Source: an uncultured Nitrospira sp.
GTDB lineage: Bacteria; Nitrospirota; Nitrospiria; Nitrospirales; Nitrospiraceae
NCBI GenBank assembly: GCA_902500775.1
Contig: CABVRZ010000039.1
Location: 1 to 46,454 of the forward strand
DNA: 46,454 nucleotides
Direction: 5' to 3'
Part shown: positions 15,315-25,180 of the stretch, piece by piece
How the letters are laid out: each line of letters starts with the position of its first letter
How positions within the stretch are numbered: the first letter of the stretch is position 1
Program-made: the position numbers and the translations under genes
Notes under the pieces: generated by a model
Told to the model about the DNA's origin: nothing
The model's input: only the letters and a program-made list of their open reading frames with translations
Databases searched by the model: none

Positions 15315-16586
15315 ATGCCTCGTTATGTCTTGTTATTGACCATTCTACTGAGCATTCTGACCTCGGGCCTCGTGGAGCTTCTCGCGCCGCAGGAGGCGGA
15401 GGCCATTCCGGCGTTTAGTCGCCAAACCGGAGAATCCTGCTCAACCTGTCACGTGGCCTATCCTAAGCTCAACCAAACGGGCCAAAACTTTCGCACGAAT
15501 GGGTTCCGCTTTCCGGAAGACAAAGAATGGCAGGATGTCCAGGACCTCAAACATGTCCCACTGTCGGCTGAAATCGAAGTCGAGGCGGAATACACGAAGA
15601 CCCGAGGGGCAGGGGCGAGTGGCCAAGAGAGCTTGTTAAAGATCGACGAAGTCGAACTCTTAGCAGGCGCCCCCCTGGGGAAAGAAGGCCGGTTTTCTGG
15701 CTATGGGGTCCTCAGCTTTGCGGAAGGCGACGTGTCCGTGGGGCAAGCTTATGGTCAAGTCAATGACCTGCTTGGGGAAAAGGGCCACGGTCTCCTCAAC
15801 GTCAAGGTCGGGCAGTTTGATATCGCTCTGCCGTTTCTCTCCTCCACCCAACGGGTCATTAAACAGCGTTACTTCGCGCAGGAAGCCCTCGGGATTCTCG
15901 GGGCGCGACGACAAGGCGGGAGCACCGAGAGCGAGGCCGTCGAACTCTATAACACGGGCGTCGAAATCAACGGACAACTCGTTGCGAAAGAAGCAGATGG
16001 GATCACTCATCGCTATGCCATCGGGCTGTATCAACCGAAGTCTCTCGTGAATGGCAATCACCTGGGGTTTCCGGGCCTCTATGCCACCTACTCGATTCAC
16101 TTCTGGGAGCGATTTACCATCGGTGCCATCTATAAACGCGATGTGGTGAATTCGGCCTTGGATCCCTTCACGCCAGAAGGCAAGAAAGGCGTGGACAAAT
16201 GGGGAGTCGCGGCAGAGGTTAAACTGGGACCCTTTCTGGCGACCGCCGGATATTTTCGGTCCGATGGGCTCCCGTCGACCGGCGATGGGGCCCTCTCGAA
16301 CGCTACCCACAACCGGGCCCTCCAAAACTATATGGCGGAGGTCTTGTTCATCCCCCACGATATCCCATTCATTCCCAACAAGAAATTTGTGCTGGGCGGC
16401 CGCTTCGACCATATCGATCAGGAACTCGCACAATCAAGTAGTCGGACGACGTTTATGGGTCGGTACTATATTCTACCCAGCGTCTTTGTTCAGGCGGAAT
16501 GGCGCGTCCATGACGGAGGCAGTGTCGCGGGGACCTCTGGGCAGGACTCTTATGCGGCCCGAGGCTTTCTCGTCGCCGCCTTTTAG
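15315..16586 (+). CDS. Outer-membrane beta-barrel with N-terminal c-type haem motif
   Basis: The start has an AGGGAGGA site. The 423-aa protein has a signal peptide ending near EAEA (residue 30), then IPAFSRQTGESCSTCHVAYP with the haem-binding C42-x-x-C45-H46, and PKLNQTGQNFRTNGFRFP. The remaining 340 residues look like a beta-barrel with alternating hydrophobic strands and a C-terminal aromatic (LVAAF). The combination suggests a porin or OM protein with a covalently bound haem on its periplasmic plug, able to receive electrons from the upstream cytochrome. Whether it moves electrons across the outer membrane is inference: one haem alone would not span it. A broken copy of its N-terminus lies at 18136. 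Confidence 0.82.
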   Translation: MPRYVLLLTILLSILTSGLVELLAPQEAEAIPAFSRQTGESCSTCHVAYPKLNQTGQNFRTNGFRFPEDKEWQDVQDLKHVPLSAEIEVEAEYTKTRGAGASGQESLLKIDEVELLAGAPLGKEGRFSGYGVLSFAEGDVSVGQAYGQVNDLLGEKGHGLLNVKVGQFDIALPFLSSTQRVIKQRYFAQEALGILGARRQGGSTESEAVELYNTGVEINGQLVAKEADGITHRYAIGLYQPKSLVNGNHLGFPGLYATYSIHFWERFTIGAIYKRDVVNSALDPFTPEGKKGVDKWGVAAEVKLGPFLATAGYFRSDGLPSTGDGALSNATHNRALQNYMAEVLFIPHDIPFIPNKKFVLGGRFDHIDQELAQSSSRTTFMGRYYILPSVFVQAEWRVHDGGSVAGTSGQDSYAARGFLVAAF

Positions 16587-16767
16587 GATGAAATGTCCGT
16601 CAGAGGTGTGCACGGGATCCTCATGCATGTTGTATGATCTCACTCAGACAGGCTACGTTTGGTCGATCACCATGATCGATCGCGTCACGAAAACAGAGAC
16701 TGTCGCAGCTCTGGATGAATGACCATCTCACGAACAGCCGCTTTATGCCTCACAGGAAGGATTTGTT

Positions 16768-17700
16768 GTGCGGTTCAGCTTCATTTTGACACACATCTGG
16801 CGCAGTAGTTCAGCCATCGTCTGCATGGCATACCTGTTCCTCAATGCCTGTAGCTTCACGCGTCCTGCTGAGGACACCGTCTTTGTGGATGGTCCCCGAG
16901 GAACCGTGTCGCTCCGCAGTGTGGAGGATTCCTGGTTCAAAACCGCCCACCCAGTCTCGATGAATCCTCTCCTGTTGACCCATGTGTTGCGTGGCGTCCA
17001 GGCTCAACCAGCACCCAATGACCAGACCACGACTCTGCGGGTTTTTTCTGAGGAAGAGATAGCTTTTCTCGGCCCGTTGATGAGCACGGCCCTCTCCAAA
17101 GCCACAAAGAATCAACTCGTGGACTTTCGCGTCGTGCGTGACAGGAAGGGAGGGAACGAAACAACCGGTGGGCTACTGTTTGCACGGGGGCGACTCTTCC
17201 ATCTGTGGCTGACTCACTATCGGGCACCCAGTGCTGGAACTGCGCCAGGCGCCGGGCAGGATCGCCAATCTCGTAATCCGCAAGGGCTGACACCTCGCCA
17301 GCTGCGTTTTGTTCCAGAAACGGTTCAGCAACCCAGTTACAACCAACAACCGGACGTGATTGATCCTCCTCCCCTCGCCACACTCGTGATCGACTACCCC
17401 ATGCTCGCTGCAGCATTGAATCTTCCGTCGGAGTCGACACACGCGAATTCGATCCATCGTGAGCCTCCTTCCCCTATCGAAACTGAGCCGCAGGCCGCTC
17501 AGCCCGAGCCGAGCAGCCGCACTTCTCACGAGATCCCATCGGCACGTGCCGAGGAGACACAGGCACTGAAAGAACGGGTGAGAGAACAAGCTACTGAACT
17601 TGATGTGCTGAAGGAAGACGTGCGTGCGCTGCGCAACAGACTCTCCGAGATAGAGGCACCGACCTCGGACCGAAGGAAACCAGCAGCGCCGCCCCGTTGA
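16768..17700 (+). CDS. Lipoprotein with C-terminal coiled coil (paralogue of 6380-6994)
   Basis: The GTG start has an AGGAAGGA site. The 310-aa product has a lipobox with C28 (LNAC). Residues of about 85-155 match the lipoprotein at 6380 (FSEEEIAFLGPLMSTALS and TTGGLLFARGRLFHLWLTHYR). It then has a proline-rich linker and a C-terminal heptad-rich helix (about 265-295, ALKERVREQATELDVLKEDV). It may anchor in the outer membrane and oligomerise through the coiled coil. Function unknown. Confidence 0.72.
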   Translation: MRFSFILTHIWRSSSAIVCMAYLFLNACSFTRPAEDTVFVDGPRGTVSLRSVEDSWFKTAHPVSMNPLLLTHVLRGVQAQPAPNDQTTTLRVFSEEEIAFLGPLMSTALSKATKNQLVDFRVVRDRKGGNETTGGLLFARGRLFHLWLTHYRAPSAGTAPGAGQDRQSRNPQGLTPRQLRFVPETVQQPSYNQQPDVIDPPPLATLVIDYPMLAAALNLPSESTHANSIHREPPSPIETEPQAAQPEPSSRTSHEIPSARAEETQALKERVREQATELDVLKEDVRALRNRLSEIEAPTSDRRKPAAPPR

Positions 17701-18135
17701 GAAGGATTCCCAGAGCCCGGCCAACGATCAACACGCTATCGTCGTCCCCTGTTCCGCCGCGTGCGCCGATCACTTCCATGTCGATGCGGTTGAAGTCAGG
17801 AGCACCAATGCCCATTCGGTGTCGATGTCGGGAGTGGCATGAGCCGTTCTCCGGACATTTACACACGGCTCGGATGGAGGGATCCCTCGGTGCCCACTGG
17901 GTGTCGCGTCTCTCGTCCCCCAGGAAAGACGCCCCTCCATCTTTTTCGTGAGGGGCTTCACCGACTCAGACTGGCCAAGAGTACCCCCTTATTCACCAGA
18001 ATCGTGTGTGGCGGTCTCAACAGGACCCAGCAAAATCCGTTCGAACCACATGTCGGGTAATCGAGGGAGTTGCGATAGCCTTGAGAGGGCTTACAATAAT
18101 AAGAGTAGACCTTTACGCGAACAAGTCGATAGACC
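17701..18135. other. Intergenic region, no gene seen
   Basis: About 435 bases. A seven-pair stem GCCCCTC/GAGGGGC (17931-17956) with a 12-base loop containing five T could be a weak terminator, but no T-run follows. No open frame here has a recognisable product. Confidence 0.4.
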
Positions 18136-18446
18136 ATGTATTCCCGAACGAGCATGATCATCATGGGGCTGGCGTGCTTCGGAGGCTTGGAGGTAGCCTG
18201 TCCGGAAGCCACGGTCGCCATCCCCGCCTTCAGCCGACAAACCGGCGAATCTTGTACTACATGCACGACGTTGTTCCAAAGCTCAACCAGGTAGGTCAGA
18301 CATTCCGAGCCAACGGATTCAGATTTCCATCCCCCGCTGCACAGGAACCCCTTCAAGAGCTCAAACAGATACCGCAGTCGACTGAGACCGGGATCGAAGC
18401 GAAGCCTGAACCTGCAGAGCAAGCGACCACCCCTCCTAAACGCTGA
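18136..18446 (+). pseudogene. Frameshifted, truncated copy of the haem-porin N-terminus
   Basis: From ATG 18136 the frame encodes a signal peptide, then IPAFSRQTGESCTTC, closely matching residues 31-45 of the protein at 15315. At about 18264 one base is missing where CAC of the haem His should be. The +1 frame continues with PKLNQVGQTFRANGFRFP and a short proline/lysine-rich tail to a stop at 18446. The beta-barrel is absent. The unit is therefore a decayed duplicate, or a short single-haem protein broken by one base. Confidence 0.7.
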
Positions 18447-18699
18447 ACGTGCGCCGCGCACCTGTGCAGCATGTTGACCTGCACAGGCCCAGCATGGAGA
18501 CACCCCGATGGCCAACCCAAGCCTGCCAGCTGACCAATGCGTGTGGAACAAGCACCCGTGAGCCGAACCTTCGATATGCCCCCTAGCTCGATCCAGTTTC
18601 TTATGAAATTCTCATTGCACTCTCAGGAAGCTCTCATCTCTTCCACGTACACTCCCCCCACTGAACAAGTTGTCCGGTTAAAACCGAAGAGGGAAGACG

Positions 18700-19233
18700 G
18701 TGCATATTCTCATTGTTGAAGATGATATGCGGATTGTCGGGTTCATGAAACGCGGGCTTGAAGCCGAAGCCCATGACGTAGACATCGCCTCAAGCAAGCT
18801 CCAGACGCTGGAGCTGATCACAATCAATGCCTATGACGTCGTCATCCTAGATATCTTTCTTGGGCCTGATGACGGACTCGACATCTGTCGAACACTCAGG
18901 CAGCAAGGGGTGAGATCCTCCATCCTGCTCATGACGGCCAAGGGAACGGCCGAAATGGAAAAAGCGAGCAGGAGTGCTGGTGCGGATGCCTATCTCGCGA
19001 AGCCTTTCTCATTCGATGATCTCATCGCAACAGTTGTGCGTCTGGGCACCTCGGGTATCCCTACCGACCAACTCAGAGCAACCCTTGAACCGCCGGCTTG
19101 CTCTCAAGAAACCCATTCGGCTGAATCGTTTACGAAATCAGATCAGATCCGTCCAACGACCATGACCTTAGTTGAAACGGACAGAAGCAAATGTATCAGC
19201 ATAAACACAAGCCGAGTATGGGAGCAGTCATGA
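18700..19233 (+). CDS. Single-domain response regulator (receiver only)
   Basis: The GTG start follows GGGAAGA. The 177-aa protein has a complete receiver domain (D8/D9, D51 in VILDIFLG, T79, K101 in LAKPFSF). The last 60 residues are not a DNA-binding domain and appear unstructured. It is followed at 60 bases by the glycan cluster and runs in the same direction, so it may control polysaccharide synthesis by protein contact. No kinase is adjacent. Its start (HILIVEDDMRIVGFMKRGLE) resembles the regulator at 11048. Confidence 0.82.
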   Translation: MHILIVEDDMRIVGFMKRGLEAEAHDVDIASSKLQTLELITINAYDVVILDIFLGPDDGLDICRTLRQQGVRSSILLMTAKGTAEMEKASRSAGADAYLAKPFSFDDLIATVVRLGTSGIPTDQLRATLEPPACSQETHSAESFTKSDQIRPTTMTLVETDRSKCISINTSRVWEQS

Positions 19234-19293
19234 CCACGCGTCTCTTCGATCGAACCCAAGAGGGTTCAGAGAGCGAAGGATGGAACTGACCCT

Positions 19294-20568
19294 ATGCTGA
19301 TCATGCTCTACTCGCACGACAGTTACGGCCTCGGCCACATTCGCCGAACGCTGGAAATCGCAAGCCAGTTGGTGGAGCACATCCCTGATGCTTCGTTGGT
19401 TATTTTAACCGGCTCCATGCAGGCCCATACGTATGCGCTGCCTCCCCGCACAGAATACATCAAGCTCCCGACGCTCACCAAAAATGAAGCCGGGCTCTAC
19501 TGTTCCCGATCATTGCCTCACCCAATCAACATTACCATCGAGCTGCGGCAGAGAATCATTTGGGACAGCTTGTGCATGCTGAAACCAGATATGTTTTTGG
19601 TCGATAAATCCCCTGCGGGCATTAAAGGCGAATTACTCCCTGCCCTGCGACATTGCAAATCCTTCCTTCCTGAAACCAAGCTCGTGCTCGGCATGCGTGA
19701 CATTGAAGATGATCCCCGCCATGTAGCGGAGGAATGGAACAAATCCGGCGTCATCCCATTGCTTGAACATACCTACGACGCAATTTTCCTGTACGGTACC
19801 CCTTCGCTGTATGATCCAGTACAGGAGTACCGGCTCTCACCTCTCATCGAACAGAAACTCATCCCTTGTGGCTACATCGGCCGTAGCCAGGGTGCTTCCC
19901 AGAAAGCACCTATCCGACACGAGCTTGGCTTGCGCACGGACCGATTCGTCCTGGTCACGCCCGGTGGCGGCGATGACGGATTTGCGATCGTCGATACCCA
20001 CCTCCGCATGCTACGCGAAAAGATTCAGCCTGGTCGCCACGAGTTTGATTCACTGATCGTCACCGGACCATTGATGTGTTCGGAGAAACGCCGTGTGTTG
20101 AAGCAAGCCGCCGATGAAGATTTGGCTCTCACAGTCATCGATTTCACCCCACATCTTTACGATTACTTGCGCGCTGCGGACCTCATTGTGTCCATGGGTG
20201 GATACAACACCGTCGTAGAAATTCTGAGCGCGAACCAACGCGGCATCATTGTGCCACGGGTCTACCCACGACTTGAGCAATGTATCCGAGCCGAACGACT
20301 GGCCGCCAAGGGTCTACTCACCATGATTCACCCTACGGAGCTTACTCCGGACAGTCTGTTCCGCTCCATTACCCAGTCATTACAAGGACCACGGCCTCCT
20401 CGCTCCCAGGACATCGGTATTCCGCTCAATGGTGCGGTCACTGTTTCCAAGGCCGTGAAACAATTATTCCTCGCAACCCAACAGCACAAGATGCCTGCAA
20501 CGAATGTCCGTCACTTGTCCCGTTTTCGCGGGGTCGGAACCGTGATGGCACAGGAATGGACGGTCTGA
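19294..20568 (+). CDS. MurG/MGDG-synthase-like glycosyltransferase (GT28-like)
   Basis: The 424-aa protein has the N-terminal GT-B Rossmann motif GLGHIRRTLEIASQL, as in the GHxxR segment of COG4671-type transferases, and a C-terminal nucleotide-sugar lobe (SMGGYNTVVEILSANQRGII, about 308-327). It likely moves a sugar from a nucleotide donor to a lipid or glycan acceptor at the cytoplasmic membrane. It is the first biosynthetic gene of the cluster, with three bases to the next. The protein at 32380 has a homologous N-terminal half. Confidence 0.8.
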   Translation: MLIMLYSHDSYGLGHIRRTLEIASQLVEHIPDASLVILTGSMQAHTYALPPRTEYIKLPTLTKNEAGLYCSRSLPHPINITIELRQRIIWDSLCMLKPDMFLVDKSPAGIKGELLPALRHCKSFLPETKLVLGMRDIEDDPRHVAEEWNKSGVIPLLEHTYDAIFLYGTPSLYDPVQEYRLSPLIEQKLIPCGYIGRSQGASQKAPIRHELGLRTDRFVLVTPGGGDDGFAIVDTHLRMLREKIQPGRHEFDSLIVTGPLMCSEKRRVLKQAADEDLALTVIDFTPHLYDYLRAADLIVSMGGYNTVVEILSANQRGIIVPRVYPRLEQCIRAERLAAKGLLTMIHPTELTPDSLFRSITQSLQGPRPPRSQDIGIPLNGAVTVSKAVKQLFLATQQHKMPATNVRHLSRFRGVGTVMAQEWTV

Positions 20569-20571
20569 CCC

Positions 20572-23196
20572 ATGCTCAGCCAACCCTCGACGATAAAAAT
20601 TGGATACCTTGTCAAGATTTTCCCCAAAGTCTCGGAGACCTTCATCCTGCAAGAGGTTCTGGACCTCGAAGCGCTGGGCCTGCATCTCTCGATCTTCGCA
20701 CTTGAACGGCCTTCGGATACTGTCACCCATGATCTGGTCAGCCATGTCCACGCAGCGGTCACCTACCTACCGAATTCCATCGCAGGCACCCAACACAATC
20801 CGTTGTGGGCACATCTGCGTCTGTTCATGTCTGATCCTCGACGGTATTCCACAACACTGCAGTTTTGGTTTCGCACAGGCGAACGTCCGTCATGGTCAAA
20901 ATTTCTTCAGGCTGGTTCTCTGGCCGCTGCACTCCAAGACGAACAGATCAGTCATCTCCATGTCCATTTTGCGAATGCTCCGACGAGCGTTGCCGAACTG
21001 GTACATCGGCTGACCGGCATTCCCTATAGTATGACGTGCCACGCGAAGGACATCTTCTTGACGACACCCGAGACGCTACAACGGAAAATGCAGCACGCGG
21101 AGTTTGTCGTCACCTGTACGGAAGACAACCGCCGGTACCTCGAAGGCCTCGTGAGCAACGGCACTCCCCTATATCGCCTCTATCACGGCCTGAATCTCGC
21201 TCGATTCGATGCGTTACAGAAAGACCATACAGGCATACGGTCGACGATCCCAACGATTCTGAGCGTGGCACGGTTCCGAGAGAAGAAGGGATTGCTCACG
21301 CTCATACGCGCGTGCCATCTCCTGAATGTCCGTGGGTACCAATTTCGGTGCTGTATTGCTGGATTCGGCCCGCTGCAAGTCACGATGGAGGCATTGATCC
21401 ACGAGTTGAATCTGTCCCACGTCGTCACATTAGTTGGGCAACAATCGCTCGAAGATGTTGTCGGTCTGTACCAGCGCGCGGATGTGTTCACGCTCCCCTG
21501 TCAGGTCGCTCAAGACGGCGATCGAGATGGGATTCCAAACGTCCTCATGGAGGCCATGGCATGCCGACTTCCCATTGTTACCACGCAGGTATCCGGGATT
21601 CCAGAGCTCGTCCAGCATGAGCTGAACGGGCTCCTCATTCCCCAACAAGACCCTGAAGCCTTAGCACTGACTCTTGGCTATCTCCTCGACAATCCGGCCA
21701 CCCGTCAGCGCCTCGGACAGGCCGGCCGCGAGACCATTGAACAACGATTTTCATCTGGCCACACGAGCCATCGACTGAAAGCCCTGTTACTCAAGGAAGC
21801 GACAGTCGATCCCTTGCCCCTCGCGAACGAGCTCGAACCATGCTGTCGTCCATCACACGACGAGGGCCCTCGACGAATCGGGTATATCTTGAAGGGATTT
21901 CCTCGCCGCTCGGAAGCCTTTATTACGAATGAGATTCTGCTGCTGGAGCAGATGGGGCTCCCGCTCCATCTTTTCTCAGCGTTCCCTGGCGAATCTGCCG
22001 CGACCAATCATGGGAGGACACCGCACTCACCACTGACCTACCTGCCCGAAGACCGCAAACACACGGACAGTGGATTTCTTCGCTGGCTGATGGCAAACCT
22101 TCCTCGCTATCTCCCTAGCCATCTTCGCCTGCTCAGCACAGCCCCGAGGCAATATCTCAATACCGCCGTGGAAGCCTGGAAACTCAGCATGCGCTGCCGA
22201 ACAGGCATCTTGTCCTGGCCGAAAAAAGTGTTCTACAAAGACTTTCTCCGCGCCGGTTTTATCGCCGCTCAGATAATCGACGCAGGCACCATCCGTCATC
22301 TCCACGCGCACTTTTGTCATGGCGCGACCACCCTGGCCATGTTTGCCGGCATGCTCACCGGACTTCCTTTTAGCTTCACGGCCCATGCCAAGGATATTTA
22401 CCTCCCCAAGCTGAATCCCGGAGATCTGCTGTCGATCAAGCTACGCCGAGCGAAGTTTGTGGTGACCTGCACCGGCGCCAATCACCACCACTTGCAGGAG
22501 CTCTCCTCACAGAGTGCCCCGATCCATACCATCTATCACGGAGTGGATACGGCTCGCTTCGCACCATCCACTGATCAACCAGTTTCGACAATTCCAACGC
22601 TCCTCTCGGTCGGACGCTTCGTCAAAAAGAAGGGCTTCCCCTTTTTGATCGAAGCCTGTCGGATCATTCGTGCGCAGGGGCTTCCGTTTCACTGCCGGAT
22701 TGTCGGTGAGCCTGATGAACAGACCGACTTGGTGCTGGACCTCATTCGACGGTATGGCCTCGAGCACGAGGTCTCGATCGACCCGGGCATGACTCAAGAA
22801 GAGCTCCGTAGCGTCTATCGTAGCGCCACGATCTTCGTACTCCCCTGCCATATCGTGGAGAACGGTGATCGGGATGGAATTCCGAATGTCTTGGCTGAAG
22901 CCATGGCCTCCGGAGTTCCAGTGATTTCCACATCAGTCTCCGGTATTCCGGAGATCATCGAGGATCGACGGAACGGCCTTCTGGTCACCCCACGCGACCC
23001 GATGGCCCTCGCCAAAGCCATCGAAGAACTGCTGATTGACCATGACTTCAGGAACAATCTTGCTCAAGCCGGACGTGAAACGATCTGCCGAATCTTCGAC
23101 TCGAGTACGACCACGAAACAACTCTTCGACCTCTTTTGGATGGGAGCGATCGACAGCACTATCCGCCGTCAGGAAACCCATGTTGCCTGCCATTAA
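20572..23196 (+). CDS. Tandem double GT4 glycosyltransferase
   Basis: The 874-aa protein is two GT4-type enzymes in one chain. Half one covers about 1-415 and half two about 435-865. Both start with the same motif (IGYLVKIFPKVSETFI and IGYILKGFPRRSEAFI), share HLHVHFA/HLHAHFC and CHAKDIFL/AHAKDIYL, and end with the GT4 donor-site motif GDRDGIPNVLMEAMA and GDRDGIPNVLAEAMA, each with its E-x7-E pattern. Both halves therefore look catalytic. It probably adds two sugars in turn. It overlaps the next gene by 17 bases. Confidence 0.88.
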   Translation: MLSQPSTIKIGYLVKIFPKVSETFILQEVLDLEALGLHLSIFALERPSDTVTHDLVSHVHAAVTYLPNSIAGTQHNPLWAHLRLFMSDPRRYSTTLQFWFRTGERPSWSKFLQAGSLAAALQDEQISHLHVHFANAPTSVAELVHRLTGIPYSMTCHAKDIFLTTPETLQRKMQHAEFVVTCTEDNRRYLEGLVSNGTPLYRLYHGLNLARFDALQKDHTGIRSTIPTILSVARFREKKGLLTLIRACHLLNVRGYQFRCCIAGFGPLQVTMEALIHELNLSHVVTLVGQQSLEDVVGLYQRADVFTLPCQVAQDGDRDGIPNVLMEAMACRLPIVTTQVSGIPELVQHELNGLLIPQQDPEALALTLGYLLDNPATRQRLGQAGRETIEQRFSSGHTSHRLKALLLKEATVDPLPLANELEPCCRPSHDEGPRRIGYILKGFPRRSEAFITNEILLLEQMGLPLHLFSAFPGESAATNHGRTPHSPLTYLPEDRKHTDSGFLRWLMANLPRYLPSHLRLLSTAPRQYLNTAVEAWKLSMRCRTGILSWPKKVFYKDFLRAGFIAAQIIDAGTIRHLHAHFCHGATTLAMFAGMLTGLPFSFTAHAKDIYLPKLNPGDLLSIKLRRAKFVVTCTGANHHHLQELSSQSAPIHTIYHGVDTARFAPSTDQPVSTIPTLLSVGRFVKKKGFPFLIEACRIIRAQGLPFHCRIVGEPDEQTDLVLDLIRRYGLEHEVSIDPGMTQEELRSVYRSATIFVLPCHIVENGDRDGIPNVLAEAMASGVPVISTSVSGIPEIIEDRRNGLLVTPRDPMALAKAIEELLIDHDFRNNLAQAGRETICRIFDSSTTTKQLFDLFWMGAIDSTIRRQETHVACH

Positions 23197-25177
23197 CCAA
23201 CACGCAACGGGTAACCAGACAGACCGTCGGACGATCTTCATGGCCCCCTTTTGTGATCTCACCGCGGACACTCTATTGGAACATTTCCGCACCAGGGCAA
23301 CAGTCCACTACTTCCCAGTTCCTGACGCCGTTGAGACAGCACGGCCCAGGATCGACGACATCCTGAACAACCGCTTTGAGTTCAATGGCGAAAGTCACAG
23401 CTTCCCCACGTCCCCTCTCTGGCTCACTAATCTCAGCAGCGATAGGGAATGGCTCATTCTCCTCCACAAGTTCTATTACGCCGTCGGACTTGGCATCGCC
23501 TATCACGAGACCGACGATGCTCAATACGCCGAGAAATGGGTCGACCTCACAAGCTCGTGGGTCAAAACCGTTCCACTCGATTTTCTCCCCAGTGATGTCG
23601 CCGGACGAAGGATCCAGAATTGGATCTTCGCCCACTATTATTTTGTAAACACGAGCACGCCGCATTGCGTCACACCAGAATTCTACCTGGCTTTCTTGGA
23701 GTCGCTACATAGCCAAATTGCATATCTGCGTGACCATGTCACACCGGCACGCAATCACCGGACCCTCGAGCTCTGCGCTCTTTTCTTAGCCGCCATCGTA
23801 TTTCCAGAATTTACTGAGTCCAACGAATGGCTGGCCTGGTCCAGAGACGAGCTTGTGCGGAATATTCAATCCGATCTCTTACCCGACGGTGTTCATTGCG
23901 AACAATCCACGGATTACCATCACCTCGTGCTCAAGAATTATCTCTGGATCACAAGACTGGCACGCCTGAACCAAATCGAGATGCCCGAACCCTTTGACAC
24001 CTTAGTAAAGAGAGCACTTACGTTTGCGCTCTACTCCCACAGACCAGATGGACTGATCCCCGCGCTAAGCGACGGTGATAGCCGCTGCTTTCTGGACCTC
24101 TTGCAAAAAGGCTATGAGCTCTATGGTGGAGAAGACTTGTTATATGTGGCATCGCGAGGAAACAAAGGTCAGCCACCTGCGGCCCGCTCAAAGGGGTTTG
24201 CCGACAGCGGGTACTACATTCTTCGGAGCGGCTGGGGTGATCAGGATGACAATTATCAGGACGAACGTTATTTGATCTTCGATTGCGGACCGTTGGGAGC
24301 GGGCAATCATGGACACCTGGATCTGCTCAACCTCGAAGCCTCAGCCTTTGGCAAGCCGCTCATCGTAGACCCAGGCCGCTATACCTATGATGAGTCAGGC
24401 CCCATTAACTGGCGTGTCCATTTTCGCGGCACGGCCTATCACAATACCGTGCTGGTCGATAGACGCAATCAAACCAGCTACGCATGGCGAAAGAATCGCT
24501 TCAAGATTTCCGGTCCTGAGCCGGATCGGGAACTGGTTTCTTTCGTCACCGAGCCCAAACTGGATTATCTGCATGGGATCGCACGGAGCCATGAATACCC
24601 GGTGACTCACGAGCGAAAGGTGCTATTCATCGCTGGGGAATACTGGATCATTGTCGACCTCCTCAGGGCACAAGAATCCCATCGATACGATCTCCTATTT
24701 CACCTCTCGCCCATGGCAGAGGGACAGGTGTCAATCGCCCAGTCGAACCGCACCCTCGTCATCCAGTCGCCACAGCTCCTGCTTGTACAACCGCTCATCC
24801 CATCCCTGACATCGTCGATTGAGACAGGGTTTGTATCCACGTCCTATGGGAAGAAAGAACTAGCACCAATAATTCAACTGACACAACAGGCCTCCTGCGC
24901 ATGTTTTTTCACCGTTGTGTATCCCTACAAGAAACAGGCCCCTTCAATCTCCATCCACTCACAGAACTTCGAGGAGGATGGCCGAATGCTTCTCGATGGT
25001 AAAGAGACCACGATCCCGATCACCATTACACACGAGGGACATGACTCTCACGACACGATCCTCTTCACCAACCAGGCCACCCGAGAAGGTGAGCCAGCTC
25101 TGAAGTCGATCGAGGGTCATGTGCAGATATTGCGGACCGATCACAGCGGCCGCCTTCTGTTTTGTTGCCAAGCGTAA
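23180..25177 (+). CDS. Heparinase II/III / alginate-lyase-like protein
   Basis: The start at ATG 23180, overlapping the previous gene, is likely, with ATG 23240 as an alternative. The 665-aa protein has an alpha-toroid N-terminal domain (about 60-330) and a C-terminal beta-sandwich (GNHGHLDLLNLEASAFGKPL, DPGRYTYDESGPINWR, GTAYHNTVLVDRRNQ), as in heparinase II/III and PL12/15/17 lyases. GNHGHLD and AYHNT hold the His residues typical of the active site. No signal peptide is visible, so it may act in the cytoplasm or be exported otherwise. Lyases in export clusters commonly trim or clear uronate-containing polymers, suggesting acidic sugars in this glycan. Confidence 0.82.
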   Translation: MLPAINQHATGNQTDRRTIFMAPFCDLTADTLLEHFRTRATVHYFPVPDAVETARPRIDDILNNRFEFNGESHSFPTSPLWLTNLSSDREWLILLHKFYYAVGLGIAYHETDDAQYAEKWVDLTSSWVKTVPLDFLPSDVAGRRIQNWIFAHYYFVNTSTPHCVTPEFYLAFLESLHSQIAYLRDHVTPARNHRTLELCALFLAAIVFPEFTESNEWLAWSRDELVRNIQSDLLPDGVHCEQSTDYHHLVLKNYLWITRLARLNQIEMPEPFDTLVKRALTFALYSHRPDGLIPALSDGDSRCFLDLLQKGYELYGGEDLLYVASRGNKGQPPAARSKGFADSGYYILRSGWGDQDDNYQDERYLIFDCGPLGAGNHGHLDLLNLEASAFGKPLIVDPGRYTYDESGPINWRVHFRGTAYHNTVLVDRRNQTSYAWRKNRFKISGPEPDRELVSFVTEPKLDYLHGIARSHEYPVTHERKVLFIAGEYWIIVDLLRAQESHRYDLLFHLSPMAEGQVSIAQSNRTLVIQSPQLLLVQPLIPSLTSSIETGFVSTSYGKKELAPIIQLTQQASCACFFTVVYPYKKQAPSISIHSQNFEEDGRMLLDGKETTIPITITHEGHDSHDTILFTNQATREGEPALKSIEGHVQILRTDHSGRLLFCCQA

Positions 25178-25180
25178 ACC

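Noticed and set aside
17697..17951. Small plus-strand ORF after the lipoprotein at 16768
   Set aside because: It has no similarity to a family that I recognise, starts inside the lipoprotein stop and lacks a good ribosome site.
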